Shown here: in pieces, positions 10,601-19,062 of the stretch | How positions within the stretch are numbered: the stretch's first letter is position 1 | Layout: each line of letters begins with the position of its first letter | Assembly (NCBI GenBank): GCA_964400495.1 | Contig: CAYNTS010000003.1 | Location: 1-64,000, forward strand | Direction: 5' to 3' | DNA from: CAYNTS01 sp964400495 | GTDB lineage: Bacteria; Fidelibacterota; Marinisomatia; SCGC-AAA003-L08; D37C17 | Length of the DNA: 64,000 bases | Notes under the pieces: model-generated | Databases searched by the model: none | The model's input: only the letters and a program-made list of their open reading frames with translations | What the model was told of the DNA's origin: nothing | Program-made: the position numbers and the translations under genes

Positions 10601-11353
10601 TTTGCAGTTGAAAATTTGTATAATAAACAATTTTTTGAATATGACATTTCTTTTCCACTCGAAAATGAAGTTAAAATTGTTACTGACAATCTTGATATCC
10701 TTGTGGATGGTGATTTGAATATTTCTTCGCTTGGTGGTGAAGAATTCAAGTATTCTGGAAAAATTAACATTATTGATGGGAAATTTGAAGTTAATGGAAA
10801 TATTTTTCAAGATACAGAAGGTAGTTTATACTTGAATCCTGGGAACAAGGCACCTTTTGTAGATGTTCATGCTAATATTTTTCTCATTGATGAAGATGTT
10901 AATATGTCTTTTGTTGGTCCAATTAACAACCCAAACATAATTTTAGAAACAACAAGTGAAAAATATTCACAAAGTGATATTTTGCAAATGATAGCGTTTA
11001 ATGCAACAACTGATGAAAATGAAAATATTTCTTTAAATGTAGGAGACATTGTTTCTAATTATATTGAAAATGAGATAGAAAAAAATATTACTCAATATGG
11101 AATTTTAGATGAGTTTAAAGTTCAAAGTAGTTCGGGTTCCTTAATTTCCAGTCAAGATGCTTCTAATATAAATTTGTATTTTGGCAAACAGATATCAAAT
11201 AATTTATATTTAAATACACGATTAAATGTTTCGGAATCTCTCAAAAATGAATATGAAATTGCCTATCGTTTGAATAAAAATATGTCTGTTGTTGCAAGAT
11301 TGGATGAAAAACAAAATTGGCATTTTAACTATCGTTTCAAATACCATTATTAG
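7655..11353 (+). CDS. tamB: TamB/YtfN-family translocation and assembly module protein
   Basis: Large envelope-spanning beta-rich protein thought to bridge inner and outer membranes and to help lipid transport or outer-membrane protein assembly. The 1232 residues begin with a basic stretch and one membrane anchor (about 9-29). A long periplasmic region rich in short beta repeats and Asn/Ile follows. The C-terminal DUF490/TamB domain (roughly 950-1232) contains the typical GEIYLNPGN-like segment (GSLYLNPGNKAPFVDVHA) and a SDILQMIAF motif near the end. Residues 885-905 resemble the conserved repeat preceding this domain. The Omp85-family gene overlaps its 3' end, as in tamA-tamB pairs, though the order is tamB first. 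The start ATG follows the dnaK terminator by about 37 bases. Confidence 0.88.
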   Translation: MGKKSIIRRILFWLSISILTLLSVSVVLLIFKTDIFVREFQPLIESIMQNTLELDVGIEHIEGNIIRGFKITNVKVNQSDDLLFKANVLQIDLKIVPLIYGKFITHNLSIHDAETSVPVLQNLIKLKENSILTSNISPFLELRNVNIQNLNINFGGENVILSANFNIVFDGTLISEIDEISIEYENNEHSFNNGNLKLENNILQLSNTVYSANNLISNIDEFEYDVKSSNLHSLIAQIDDYSLTEPKINFSNVNVIIKKNNYKIKTYVDLNENYEQFETEGIFDTITLNKSSSIFDSSVKGKITHTASDNFKYDSLSVYYTIDNELNNLQHLNINEININENEIAVNGSIHLSENNIFVKDSLKFNYNMIKGSIYDCKISNLDNFQLKGFVETNNYSIFKNEILPVNIVSNGRTNFDLYNTDGELVVRADLNYREGEISKIKYNSLFANLIIKNNQSNHEIELKSTINDITFNDIKLDTLKWDIWSETENYFTSIHGFNSNKDYISIHGQLLDNQVLVDNYFADINSVTIAGDEMKINLVDGMLDLNNTKLQFGNGTLSLSGEYHNNSKYKFHGNMKDINISDLAIITGNSQRFDALCGGDIYLSNWDKYPMALMDLDCSNGQFDDITFNEMSSQFTYQNNRLLLSDFKMYTELGDVNLHGWATNSLKDGFTHNDSLSISGKFNNFDLLSLNRYLPWQQETGGKLSGDFIISGPVVNPNVNMNVIINDPKFDKITGENVTGALVYTNERLYLKGLHLVTQNGEYSGVGSLPVDLRIVAEDVKNIYDNQIDFMFTGISSKFEFLPPYIQNLDSLTGDYSIQLNLTGTFRNPVREGQIVVQNGAIYLLQLDNPITDLKGIAKISENKLVIDQFEARLNEQEKKQNFIKETIENIKQLFTSETNKNSKTNNISITGAMDLTSFFQPDYLLHFNGENIFVNSSYGQFYGRGNAEFWMTGKDTVKISGKFKPKAHDFTLYGFPEGDDFAVENLYNKQFFEYDISFPLENEVKIVTDNLDILVDGDLNISSLGGEEFKYSGKINIIDGKFEVNGNIFQDTEGSLYLNPGNKAPFVDVHANIFLIDEDVNMSFVGPINNPNIILETTSEKYSQSDILQMIAFNATTDENENISLNVGDIVSNYIENEIEKNITQYGILDEFKVQSSSGSLISSQDASNINLYFGKQISNNLYLNTRLNVSESLKNEYEIAYRLNKNMSVVARLDEKQNWHFNYRFKYHY

Positions 11354-13148
11354 TTTTAGAAAAATAATATTTGTTTTACTAACTTTACAATTATTTTCAG
11401 TTGTAATAGGATCAAGCACGTCCACTCAATTTGTCTCAAATATTAAATTTCAAGGGAATGAGACTTTTTCGTCAATTGAATTGATTGAAATAATTAGATT
11501 GCAGAACCCAGGTTTACTAAGCAAATCAAACTTCACAAACAAAATATTAAAATTAGATACTATAACTTTAGAAGCATTTTATAGATCTAATGGTTTTATT
11601 AATGTAGTAGTAAATGGTACAATTGAAGCAATTGATAATGATTTAGTATCAGTATTATTTCAAATTAATGAAGGTGAAAGATATATACAATCTTCAATTG
11701 AAATTGTCGGAAATAAATTGTTTTCCGATTCAGAGATTTTAAAAATTCTACTAATTGAAACGAATACCTATTATAATCCTTCAAATATTAGAAAAAAACT
11801 TAAACTATTAAAATACAAGTTCAAAACTTTTGGAAAAAAAGATATTGTTTTAGTCGATGAGACTGAAGTTGTTGAAGATAAAGTAAAATTAAGAATTACT
11901 ATTTCTGAAGGACCAACGTACAGCATTAAATCTGTTAAAATTCGTGGTAATGAAATTGTTAAGCAAAAGTATATCACAAGGGAAATATTATTTACACAAG
12001 GTGAAATATTTAGTATTGAAAAAATTGATGAAACAAAAAATAATATTTTTGCAACAGGGCTATTTAACTTCGTAGAGATTTTATATGTAAATGACATTGA
12101 TCAACCAAACTCAATACATATAACAATTCAATTAAGAGAATTTAAAACTCGAGGTATATATGCTGAATTGGGATTTGATCAAATCCCTTCAACAGTTGAT
12201 GGTAATGAATCTGTTTCAATTATAAACTCATCATTAGATTGGCAATTAGGGAATGTTTTTAAAACTGCAACTAAACTTGGAGTGGGTCTTGAGCTTGGTT
12301 TTAAAGCAAATGAAATTGAAAAATTTAATTTATTTCGTAAATATTACCAAATAAACATCAATTCACCATGGTTTTGGAAGTTTAGAATTCCAATTACAAA
12401 CAAATTATACTTCGAAGATTTAAATGACGATTCAAGAATCTTCTCTTATGGATATAATTCTTCATTAGTTTACAAAAATACATTAAACACTCAACTTTTG
12501 ATAACAATGAATTTTGATTTTATAGATGCAACAAACGAAGATTTAGATTTAGTAGAAGACCATAGTATAAGTTTAACATTTAATAAGCAAAATATTGATA
12601 ATCCAATTGAACCCCAAAATGGATATTATTTTTCATTTTCACCTTCTATACATGGAAGTTATTTAGGTGGGAATCGACATTATTTTCAAACAGATATTGA
12701 AATAAAAGGATATCGAAAAATACTTGATCCGATTATTTTAGCTATGAGATTTAAAACGAATTATATTAGACTGTTTGAAAATTATAATGATTTTTTAACC
12801 ACCTATGAATTATTTCATTTAGGTGGTGAGTCAACTTTGAGGGGGTGGAGTTCTATAGAAGATTTCTATGATGATTCACAAAATAATCTTAATGAAAATG
12901 GTTCTCCTATAAGGCAGTTATGTAATGTGGAATTTCGTTTCCCAATTTACTGGAAATTTGGGGGAACAGTATTTTATGATGGTGGATTTTTAGCAAATAA
13001 GATAAATGAGGATTTTAAATGGTTTTGGGATTGGGGATATGGGATTAATTTTAAAACTCCTTTAGGACCAGCAAGATTTGAATTTGCATTCCCTTTTGCA
13101 GATAAAAATAAACGGAACTTCACATTATCTATGGCTTATATGTTCTAA
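11304..13148 (+). CDS. Omp85/BamA-superfamily outer membrane protein, TamA-like
   Basis: Outer-membrane beta-barrel of the Omp85 superfamily. After a hydrophobic signal-like segment (about residues 17-35) come three POTRA-like modules (roughly 40-110, 115-190 and 195-270), with recognisable strands such as SIEIVGNKLFSDSEIL and SVKIRGNEIVKQKYITREIL. A C-terminal barrel follows, with the hallmark GGESTLRGW loop motif and a final strand ending in an aromatic (FTLSMAYMF). The ATG at 11304 is preferred over a TTG at 11289; it places the start 50 bases inside tamB. Three POTRAs and the tamB neighbour favour a TamA-like role, but a BamA paralogue cannot be excluded. Confidence 0.82.
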   Translation: MKNKIGILTIVSNTIISFRKIIFVLLTLQLFSVVIGSSTSTQFVSNIKFQGNETFSSIELIEIIRLQNPGLLSKSNFTNKILKLDTITLEAFYRSNGFINVVVNGTIEAIDNDLVSVLFQINEGERYIQSSIEIVGNKLFSDSEILKILLIETNTYYNPSNIRKKLKLLKYKFKTFGKKDIVLVDETEVVEDKVKLRITISEGPTYSIKSVKIRGNEIVKQKYITREILFTQGEIFSIEKIDETKNNIFATGLFNFVEILYVNDIDQPNSIHITIQLREFKTRGIYAELGFDQIPSTVDGNESVSIINSSLDWQLGNVFKTATKLGVGLELGFKANEIEKFNLFRKYYQININSPWFWKFRIPITNKLYFEDLNDDSRIFSYGYNSSLVYKNTLNTQLLITMNFDFIDATNEDLDLVEDHSISLTFNKQNIDNPIEPQNGYYFSFSPSIHGSYLGGNRHYFQTDIEIKGYRKILDPIILAMRFKTNYIRLFENYNDFLTTYELFHLGGESTLRGWSSIEDFYDDSQNNLNENGSPIRQLCNVEFRFPIYWKFGGTVFYDGGFLANKINEDFKWFWDWGYGINFKTPLGPARFEFAFPFADKNKRNFTLSMAYMF

Positions 13149-13214
13149 TAAAAAAACTATTAACAATCATAGTGAATAGTAATAAATTCAAAACTAATTT
13201 ATAAGGAGAAAAAG

Positions 13215-13727
13215 GTGTTTATAAGAATATCAATGTTACTTGTAGTAATAATTTTTGTAATTTCAGGATGTAATTCCAATAATAATGCAATAATTGAAGG
13301 AAAGTGGGAAGAAGCTAAAAAATTCAGAGTTGAAAATGAACTTGGAAAATCAATAACTCTTCTCAAAGATATTATTGACAACTATAAATCATCAATTAGA
13401 GCATCAGAAGCTCAATTTCAAATTGCAGATATTTATCTAAACGATGTTAAAGATTACGACTTGGCTTTAATTGAATTCAAGAAAGTAATTGAAAATTATG
13501 AAAATAGTATAATGGCTAAAAAAGCTATATTTATGATTGGATATATTTATAGCAATAATCTGGATGCATTTTCGTTGGCTATGGAATACTATAATGAGTT
13601 TAAAACAAAATATCCGAATGATGAATTAGTTTCTTCTGTTGATTACGAACTTTCAATATTAAATCAATATCAAACTCAAATTGACTCATTAAATAAAATT
13701 GCAGATGAAAGAAAAGGAAATAATTAA
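13215..13727 (+). CDS. Small TPR-repeat lipoprotein (BamD/YbgF-like)
   Basis: Predicted 170-residue lipoprotein. The signal peptide ends in the lipobox VISGC, with Cys19 as the lipidation site. The remainder consists of about three tetratricopeptide-like helical pairs (ASEAQFQIADIYLNDVKDYDLAL and following), the pattern seen in BamD and YbgF/CpoB. It starts at GTG 13215 with AGGAG at 13203-13207. It follows the Omp85 gene and precedes the moxR cluster, so a role in outer-membrane assembly is possible. At 170 residues it is shorter than BamD (about 245), and the exact function is unknown. Confidence 0.7.
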   Translation: MFIRISMLLVVIIFVISGCNSNNNAIIEGKWEEAKKFRVENELGKSITLLKDIIDNYKSSIRASEAQFQIADIYLNDVKDYDLALIEFKKVIENYENSIMAKKAIFMIGYIYSNNLDAFSLAMEYYNEFKTKYPNDELVSSVDYELSILNQYQTQIDSLNKIADERKGNN

Positions 13728-14722
13728 TGAGTGAATTTAATTTACAAGAATTAAATGAAAAAATTCGTCTGGAATCACAATTTGTAAATGATTTAAAAAA
13801 TCAATTGCAAACAGTAATTGTCGGACAAGATGATTTGATTGATAAATTAATATTATCCATACTAGCAAATGGACATATTTTTTTAGAGGGCGTTCCGGGT
13901 TTAGCAAAGACTCTCACTGTAAAATCTCTTGCGTCCTTAATTTCGACTCAATTTCAAAGAATTCAATTTACTCCAGATTTACTTCCTGCAGATATATTGG
14001 GTACGTTAGTATTTAATCCAAAAGAAAGTTCGTTTGAAGTAAAAAAAGGTCCAATATTTTCAAATATCATTTTAGCTGATGAGATTAACAGATCACCTGC
14101 AAAAGTACAAAGTGCACTTCTTGAAGCAATGCAAGAACGTCAAGTTACAATAGGAGATGAAACATTCAAATTGAAAGAACCATTTCTAGTTATGGCAACA
14201 CAAAATCCTGTTGAACAAGAAGGGACTTATCCATTACCAGAGGCTCAAGTTGATAGGTTTATGTTTAAGGTGTTAATTGATTACCCAAAAATTGTGGAAG
14301 AAAAGGTAATTTTAAATAGAATGGGGAATATCAATAGCTCCGTTGAATTAAAACCAATTGTTAAGATTCCTCAAATTTTAAAATCAAGAGAAATTGTCGA
14401 TCAAATACATGTTGCTGATAATATTCAAGATTACATTATTTCACTTGTAATGGCAACTCGCAACCCCGAAAATTACAATTTAAAAGATTTAAAGCAGTTA
14501 ATTCGATTTGGTGCTTCACCCAGGGCAACTATATTTATTGCAATTGCATCAAAAGCTCAAGCATTTGTTAAAAATAGAGGTTATGTAATACCTGAAGATG
14601 TTCGTTCTATTGGTAGGGCAATTTTAAGACATAGAATACTATTAACCTATGAAGCAGAAGCTGAAGAAGTAACAACTGAAGATATTATAACTCAAATTTT
14701 TGATTCAGTTGCAACCCCTTAA
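13727..14722 (+). CDS. MoxR-family AAA+ ATPase
   Basis: 331-residue AAA+ ATPase of the MoxR/RavA group, which usually works with a von Willebrand-type partner encoded next door. Walker A is GVPGLAKT (55-62). Walker B is IILADEINR, followed by the typical SPAKVQSALLEAMQERQVT sensor region and ATQNPVEQEGTYPLPEAQ. Its start overlaps the stop of the TPR lipoprotein by one base, and its stop overlaps the DUF58 start, so the genes are translationally coupled. Confidence 0.93.
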   Translation: MSEFNLQELNEKIRLESQFVNDLKNQLQTVIVGQDDLIDKLILSILANGHIFLEGVPGLAKTLTVKSLASLISTQFQRIQFTPDLLPADILGTLVFNPKESSFEVKKGPIFSNIILADEINRSPAKVQSALLEAMQERQVTIGDETFKLKEPFLVMATQNPVEQEGTYPLPEAQVDRFMFKVLIDYPKIVEEKVILNRMGNINSSVELKPIVKIPQILKSREIVDQIHVADNIQDYIISLVMATRNPENYNLKDLKQLIRFGASPRATIFIAIASKAQAFVKNRGYVIPEDVRSIGRAILRHRILLTYEAEAEEVTTEDIITQIFDSVATP

Positions 14723-15582
14723 TGATCCCGTCAGAAATATTACAAAAAGTTAAACAAATTGAAATCAAAACTAAACATTTAGTGAATGATTTGTTTGGTG
14801 GTGAATATCATTCTGCGTTTAAAGGTATGGGGATGGAATTTGCAGAGGTTCGTGAATATACCCCAGGCGATGATGTCAGGAGCATTGATTGGAATGTAAC
14901 TGCAAGAACTGGTAAACCATTTATCAAAAAGTTTGATGAGGAGCGAGAATTAACTGTCATGTTGATGGTTGATGTAAGTGCGTCTAGTCATTATGGAACA
15001 GGAGATTCACTAAAAAGCGACATTATTACAGAACTTGCTTCAATTCTTAGTTTCAGTGCCATTAAAAATAATGATAAAGTTGGGTTATTACTTTTCTCTA
15101 ATGAAATTGAAAAATTTATTCCACCCAAAAAAGGGAAATCACATGTCCTACGTGTAATTAGAGAAATAATTTATCATTCATCAGATGGAAATTATACAGA
15201 TGTTGCACATGCATTTGATTATATCCAAAAAATGCTAAAAAGAAGAGCAGTCATCTTCTGTATTTCAGATTTTTGGGATGCTAAATTTGAAAAACAAGTT
15301 AAACTTACAAACAGAAAACACGATTTGGTTAATATTAGAATCTTAGATGAATCTGAGTTAAGAATACCAGATATTGGATTAATATCTTTCCATGATAGTG
15401 AAACAAAAAATCAAATTTCATATTTTTCAAAAGGTGGACGAAATTTAACAATAGCAAAAAATATTATTGATGAATACTCAAAATTTTGCAAAAAAAATAA
15501 AATTGATTTAATTGATATTAATGTTCAAGAAGGTTATTTGGAACCTTTGGTTAAGTTTTTCAGTAAACGTTCGCTTAAATGA
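14722..15582 (+). CDS. DUF58-domain protein (VWA-like partner of MoxR)
   Basis: 286-residue cytoplasmic protein of the DUF58 family. The diagnostic EYTPGDDVRSIDWNVTART stretch is at about 46-64, followed by a von Willebrand A-like core beginning MLMVDVSAS (about 81-89). DUF58 proteins pair with MoxR ATPases in an incompletely understood envelope or metal-insertion function, the Bat/MoxR systems. The gene overlaps moxR by one base and the next gene by four. Confidence 0.9.
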   Translation: MIPSEILQKVKQIEIKTKHLVNDLFGGEYHSAFKGMGMEFAEVREYTPGDDVRSIDWNVTARTGKPFIKKFDEERELTVMLMVDVSASSHYGTGDSLKSDIITELASILSFSAIKNNDKVGLLLFSNEIEKFIPPKKGKSHVLRVIREIIYHSSDGNYTDVAHAFDYIQKMLKRRAVIFCISDFWDAKFEKQVKLTNRKHDLVNIRILDESELRIPDIGLISFHDSETKNQISYFSKGGRNLTIAKNIIDEYSKFCKKNKIDLIDINVQEGYLEPLVKFFSKRSLK

Positions 15583-16472
15583 ATCTTACAATAAAATTTA
15601 TAACATTATTGTGTTGTGTTTCATTTACGAATGCAAAAATACATGTAACTCATGAAATTACTCCTCAAACACATTCAATTGGTTCAGAAATCTCCTTAAT
15701 AATAAATGTAGATATAGATTCATTAGAGTATTTGGTACATTTTCCGAGTGAATTTCTGCCAAACAAGCAATATGAAATAAAACTTAATGAAGTAAATAAA
15801 ACTAATTCTCAATATAAAATTCAATGTTGGGAAACAGGCGATATATACTTACCAAAAATTAATATAAAAGTTCAAGATTCTCAAAATGAGACTAAAAATA
15901 TTTCACTTGATAGTATTTATATTAAAGTGTCTTCAACAATTGATGTTAATGCAAGAGAAATTAGAGATATTAAAGCGTTGAAAATAGTTGAAGTAAACAT
16001 GTTCCAAAGGGTACTTGTTATTAGTTTTGGAATATTTGCATTAATTTCTATTCTATACATTTTAAAGAAAAGAAAAAATAAAAATCCTTATGTGTACAAA
16101 AATACTTCAATAAAAAGTATTTCTACTTATAAATCAATTAAATCTTCATTGGAAAATTTAGAAATTGACCTTCCAATTAATCACCAACATTCTGAGACTT
16201 TCTTTTTAGAATTGTCAAAACTATTTAAACAGTTTTTAGAATCTGAATACTTTATAACCTCAACTCAAATGACTTCAAGTGAGATTAAAACATATTTAAA
16301 TTCACTTAAACTAAAAAATGATTTACTAGAAAACATTATTAATTTGATTGAAAGAGCAGACTCAATTAAATATGCTAAGCAATTACCTCAAATTGATGAA
16401 ATAAATGCAAGTAAAACGGAATTAATAAATTTCATAACTATTTTACATAATAAATCTCAACAAAATAATTAA
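15579..16472 (+). CDS. Membrane-anchored BatD/DUF4381-like protein of the MoxR cluster
   Basis: 297 residues with a signal peptide (cleavage near residue 19, after FTNA), a periplasmic beta-rich domain (about 20-140), one membrane segment near 147-165 flanked by a basic KKRKNKN stretch, and a cytoplasmic helical C-terminal domain (about 190-295). This plan resembles BatD/DUF4381 proteins that follow moxR-DUF58 pairs; no single motif proves it. Overlapping starts on both sides (ATGA before, TAATG after) place it in the moxR operon. BatA, BatB and BatE are missing, so this is a minimal version of the cluster. Confidence 0.65.
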   Translation: MNLTIKFITLLCCVSFTNAKIHVTHEITPQTHSIGSEISLIINVDIDSLEYLVHFPSEFLPNKQYEIKLNEVNKTNSQYKIQCWETGDIYLPKINIKVQDSQNETKNISLDSIYIKVSSTIDVNAREIRDIKALKIVEVNMFQRVLVISFGIFALISILYILKKRKNKNPYVYKNTSIKSISTYKSIKSSLENLEIDLPINHQHSETFFLELSKLFKQFLESEYFITSTQMTSSEIKTYLNSLKLKNDLLENIINLIERADSIKYAKQLPQIDEINASKTELINFITILHNKSQQNN

Positions 16473-17935
16473 TGAAAACTCAAAATAATCAGTTTTCACA
16501 TATTTTTCGTAAAGAAATTTTAACTTCATCTGAAGATCAAATATATGATGTCTTTATAATTGGTGGTGGAATTAATGGAGCAGGAGTTGCTCGTGAAGCA
16601 ACATTAGCAGGGCACAAAACGATACTTTGTGAAATGAATGATTATGCTTCAGGAACATCCTCAAAATCTTCAAGAATGCTACATGGTGGTTTGCGGTATT
16701 TACAATATGGAAAAATAAAACTAGTCCGAGAAGCATTACACGAACGGAACTTACTTTTATCATTGTGCCCTAATATAACAAAAAAACAAAGATTTATTTT
16801 CCCAGTATTCAATTCTTTTTTGTTTCAATTAAAACTTAAAATTGGTCTGGTATTGTATGATTTATTATCAGGGAAATATCTAATTTCTAAACATAAATAT
16901 TTATCTAAAAACAAATTACTATCTAAGGTAAATATTTTTGAATTTTCAAAGTTAAAGTGTGGGTTTGAATATTCAGATGTATTAGTTGACGATGCAATTT
17001 TAACAATTTCAACAATTTCAACATCAGTTGTAAAACATGGCCTGCATGCGGTTAATTATTGTAAAGTAATTTTTTACAATTTCAATAACAATTTATGGGA
17101 AATCAAAGTTGAAGATATACTAACAAAAAACATCCATTCATTTAAAGCAAAAACACTTATTTCTTGTTGTGGTGCTTGGACAGATAAATCTCTAGTTCGC
17201 CCTACAAAAGGTATTCATATTGTTGTAAAAAGAGATATTTTACCAATACATAATTCAATTGTAATTCCAACAACAGATGGACGTATTTTATTCTTAAATA
17301 TTAAAGATGAATATGTATATATTGGAACAACCGATACAGATTATAAAGATGATATTAATGAAGTTGAAGCCCATACAGAGGATGTAAACTACTTGTTAAA
17401 TCAAGTTAATCAATATTTGAATGGTAATCATCAATTAAAAATGGAAGATATTATATCAACTTGGGCAGGTTTAAGACCATTGGTTAATGAAAAAGGAAAT
17501 GTAAATCAAGTTTCACGTGAAGATAAGATTTTAGTTAATGAGAATAATCTAATTACAATCCTTGGAGGTAAACTAACAACATTTAGAACTATGGCTCAGC
17601 GTGTTGTCATTCAAATAAATAAAATTTTAGGCGGAAGTATAAATAAAACTGCATCTAAAACCGAAGAAATAGAGTGGGATATTTCAAACCTAAATTCAGT
17701 GGAAGAGTATGTCAATTTCTACATTAAACAAACAATGGCAATGCAATTAACAGATATTATGTTGCGACGAAGTGATGATTTTATGTTTTCTGATAACAAT
17801 TCTCTACATTTAGTTGATGAAATTTGTTATTTTGCTTCTAAATTATTACAATGGGATAAAAATGAAATTGAAGAGCAAAAGAAAGATTATCAATTAGCTA
17901 TTAATAAAATGAAAAATAAATTAAATAAATGTTAA
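16472..17935 (+). CDS. glpD: FAD-dependent glycerol-3-phosphate dehydrogenase
   Basis: Oxidises sn-glycerol 3-phosphate to dihydroxyacetone phosphate and passes electrons to the quinone pool. The 487 residues show the FAD dinucleotide-binding motif IIGGGINGAGVAREA (about 28-42), the SSKSSRMLHGGLRYLQYGK segment of the GlpD family, and the later motifs GTTDTDY and TILGGKLTTFRTMA. The C-terminal domain is short compared with the roughly 500-560-residue family average. It overlaps the BatD-like gene by one base. Its substrate is the enantiomer of the glycerol 1-phosphate used by the GGGP synthase encoded at 22118. Confidence 0.93.
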   Translation: MKTQNNQFSHIFRKEILTSSEDQIYDVFIIGGGINGAGVAREATLAGHKTILCEMNDYASGTSSKSSRMLHGGLRYLQYGKIKLVREALHERNLLLSLCPNITKKQRFIFPVFNSFLFQLKLKIGLVLYDLLSGKYLISKHKYLSKNKLLSKVNIFEFSKLKCGFEYSDVLVDDAILTISTISTSVVKHGLHAVNYCKVIFYNFNNNLWEIKVEDILTKNIHSFKAKTLISCCGAWTDKSLVRPTKGIHIVVKRDILPIHNSIVIPTTDGRILFLNIKDEYVYIGTTDTDYKDDINEVEAHTEDVNYLLNQVNQYLNGNHQLKMEDIISTWAGLRPLVNEKGNVNQVSREDKILVNENNLITILGGKLTTFRTMAQRVVIQINKILGGSINKTASKTEEIEWDISNLNSVEEYVNFYIKQTMAMQLTDIMLRRSDDFMFSDNNSLHLVDEICYFASKLLQWDKNEIEEQKKDYQLAINKMKNKLNKC

Positions 17936-17989
17936 TATGTGAATTGTGTAAATTTGACATCTTATTATTGATATGGAAAGGTAATATTT

Positions 17990-18553
17990 ATGGCTACAAC
18001 AGCTGATATAAAAAATGGATTAATCATTGAAAGAAAAGGTAAGTTAGTAAGAATTGTTGAATTCCAACATGTAAAACCTGGAAAAGGTCCAGCATTTGTT
18101 AGGTCAAAGTTGAAAAATGTTAAAACTGGTCAAGTTGTTGATGAAACATTTAGAGCTGGCGAAAAAATTCAAATTATTAGAATAGAAGCTCGTGATTATA
18201 ACTATTTATACAATGATGGAGACTTCTTTTATTTTATGGATAATGAAACTTACGAACAAATTTCACTATCTAAATTGCAAGTTGAAGATGTAGTTGATTT
18301 CTTAATTGAAAATACACCAACCACTATTGCTTTTAATGGTGACGAACCAATAGAGGTTCGAATACCACCCCACATGAATTTAGTTATTTCTGAAGCTGAC
18401 CCAGGTGAAAAAGGCAATACAGCACAAGGGGGTACAAAACCAGCAATCCTTGAAACTGGAGTTGTTATTCAAGTTCCTCTTTTTATTCAACAAGGTGAAA
18501 AAGTTCGTGTTGATACAAGGGATAAAAGATATATTGAGCGAGTTAAGGAGTAA
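17990..18553 (+). CDS. efp: Translation elongation factor P
   Basis: 187-residue EF-P, which relieves ribosome stalling at polyproline. The KOW-like domain I, the OB domains II and III, and the C-terminal signature VPLFIQQGEKVRVDTRDKRY are visible. The tip of domain I reads PGKGPA with Lys32, so the modified residue would be lysine rather than arginine. That is compatible with EpmA-type beta-lysylation or with the unmodified lysine of other lineages; no modification enzyme is in the window. It precedes accB by two bases, an arrangement common in many bacteria. Confidence 0.97.
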   Translation: MATTADIKNGLIIERKGKLVRIVEFQHVKPGKGPAFVRSKLKNVKTGQVVDETFRAGEKIQIIRIEARDYNYLYNDGDFFYFMDNETYEQISLSKLQVEDVVDFLIENTPTTIAFNGDEPIEVRIPPHMNLVISEADPGEKGNTAQGGTKPAILETGVVIQVPLFIQQGEKVRVDTRDKRYIERVKE

Positions 18554-18555
18554 TT

Positions 18556-19062
18556 ATGTTAAAAGAAAAAATTAAAACTCTCATTGACATTATTCAAGAC
18601 ACAGAAATAAATGAGCTAGAAATTTCATCATTTTGGGGAGCTCAAAAAATTCGCCTAAAGAAAAAAAATGATTCTGTAGTGGAAACCCAAGTTGTATCTT
18701 CCGTAACAGAAACACCAAAAATACAAGAAACCCCTTTTAAAATTGAACATGGAGTATTACCAACACCTGTACAGAATGTTGTTAAAGAAACTAAAGAAGT
18801 TGAAAATGCTGAAACTCAAAAAACTGGTACTGAAATAATAGCACCATTAGTAGGAACCTATTATGCTTCTTCAAAACCTGGCTCGCCTGCGTTTGTTAAA
18901 GTGGGGGATAAAATAGAAATAGGACAGGTTATTTGTATTGTTGAGGCAATGAAAATATTTAATGAGATTGAAGCTGAAATTTCAGGTGAAATTTTAGAAA
19001 TTATTGCAACTGATGGTTCGCCTGTTGAATATGGTCAACCGTTAATGATTATCAAAGAATAA
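18556..19062 (+). CDS. accB: Biotin carboxyl carrier protein of acetyl-CoA carboxylase
   Basis: 168-residue carrier whose biotinylated lysine shuttles CO2 in the first step of fatty-acid synthesis. The biotin motif is EAMKIFNEI with Lys133; the preceding linker (about 40-90) is rich in Thr, Val, Pro and Glu. The APLVGTYYASSKPGSPAFV segment is typical of AccB. The stop overlaps the accC start by one base, forming the usual accBC unit. The carboxyltransferase genes accA and accD are not in the window. Confidence 0.96.
   Translation: MLKEKIKTLIDIIQDTEINELEISSFWGAQKIRLKKKNDSVVETQVVSSVTETPKIQETPFKIEHGVLPTPVQNVVKETKEVENAETQKTGTEIIAPLVGTYYASSKPGSPAFVKVGDKIEIGQVICIVEAMKIFNEIEAEISGEILEIIATDGSPVEYGQPLMIIKE

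Noticed and set aside
11771..12097. 108-codon minus-strand ORF
   Set aside because: Lies inside the Omp85-family gene and has no recognisable features.
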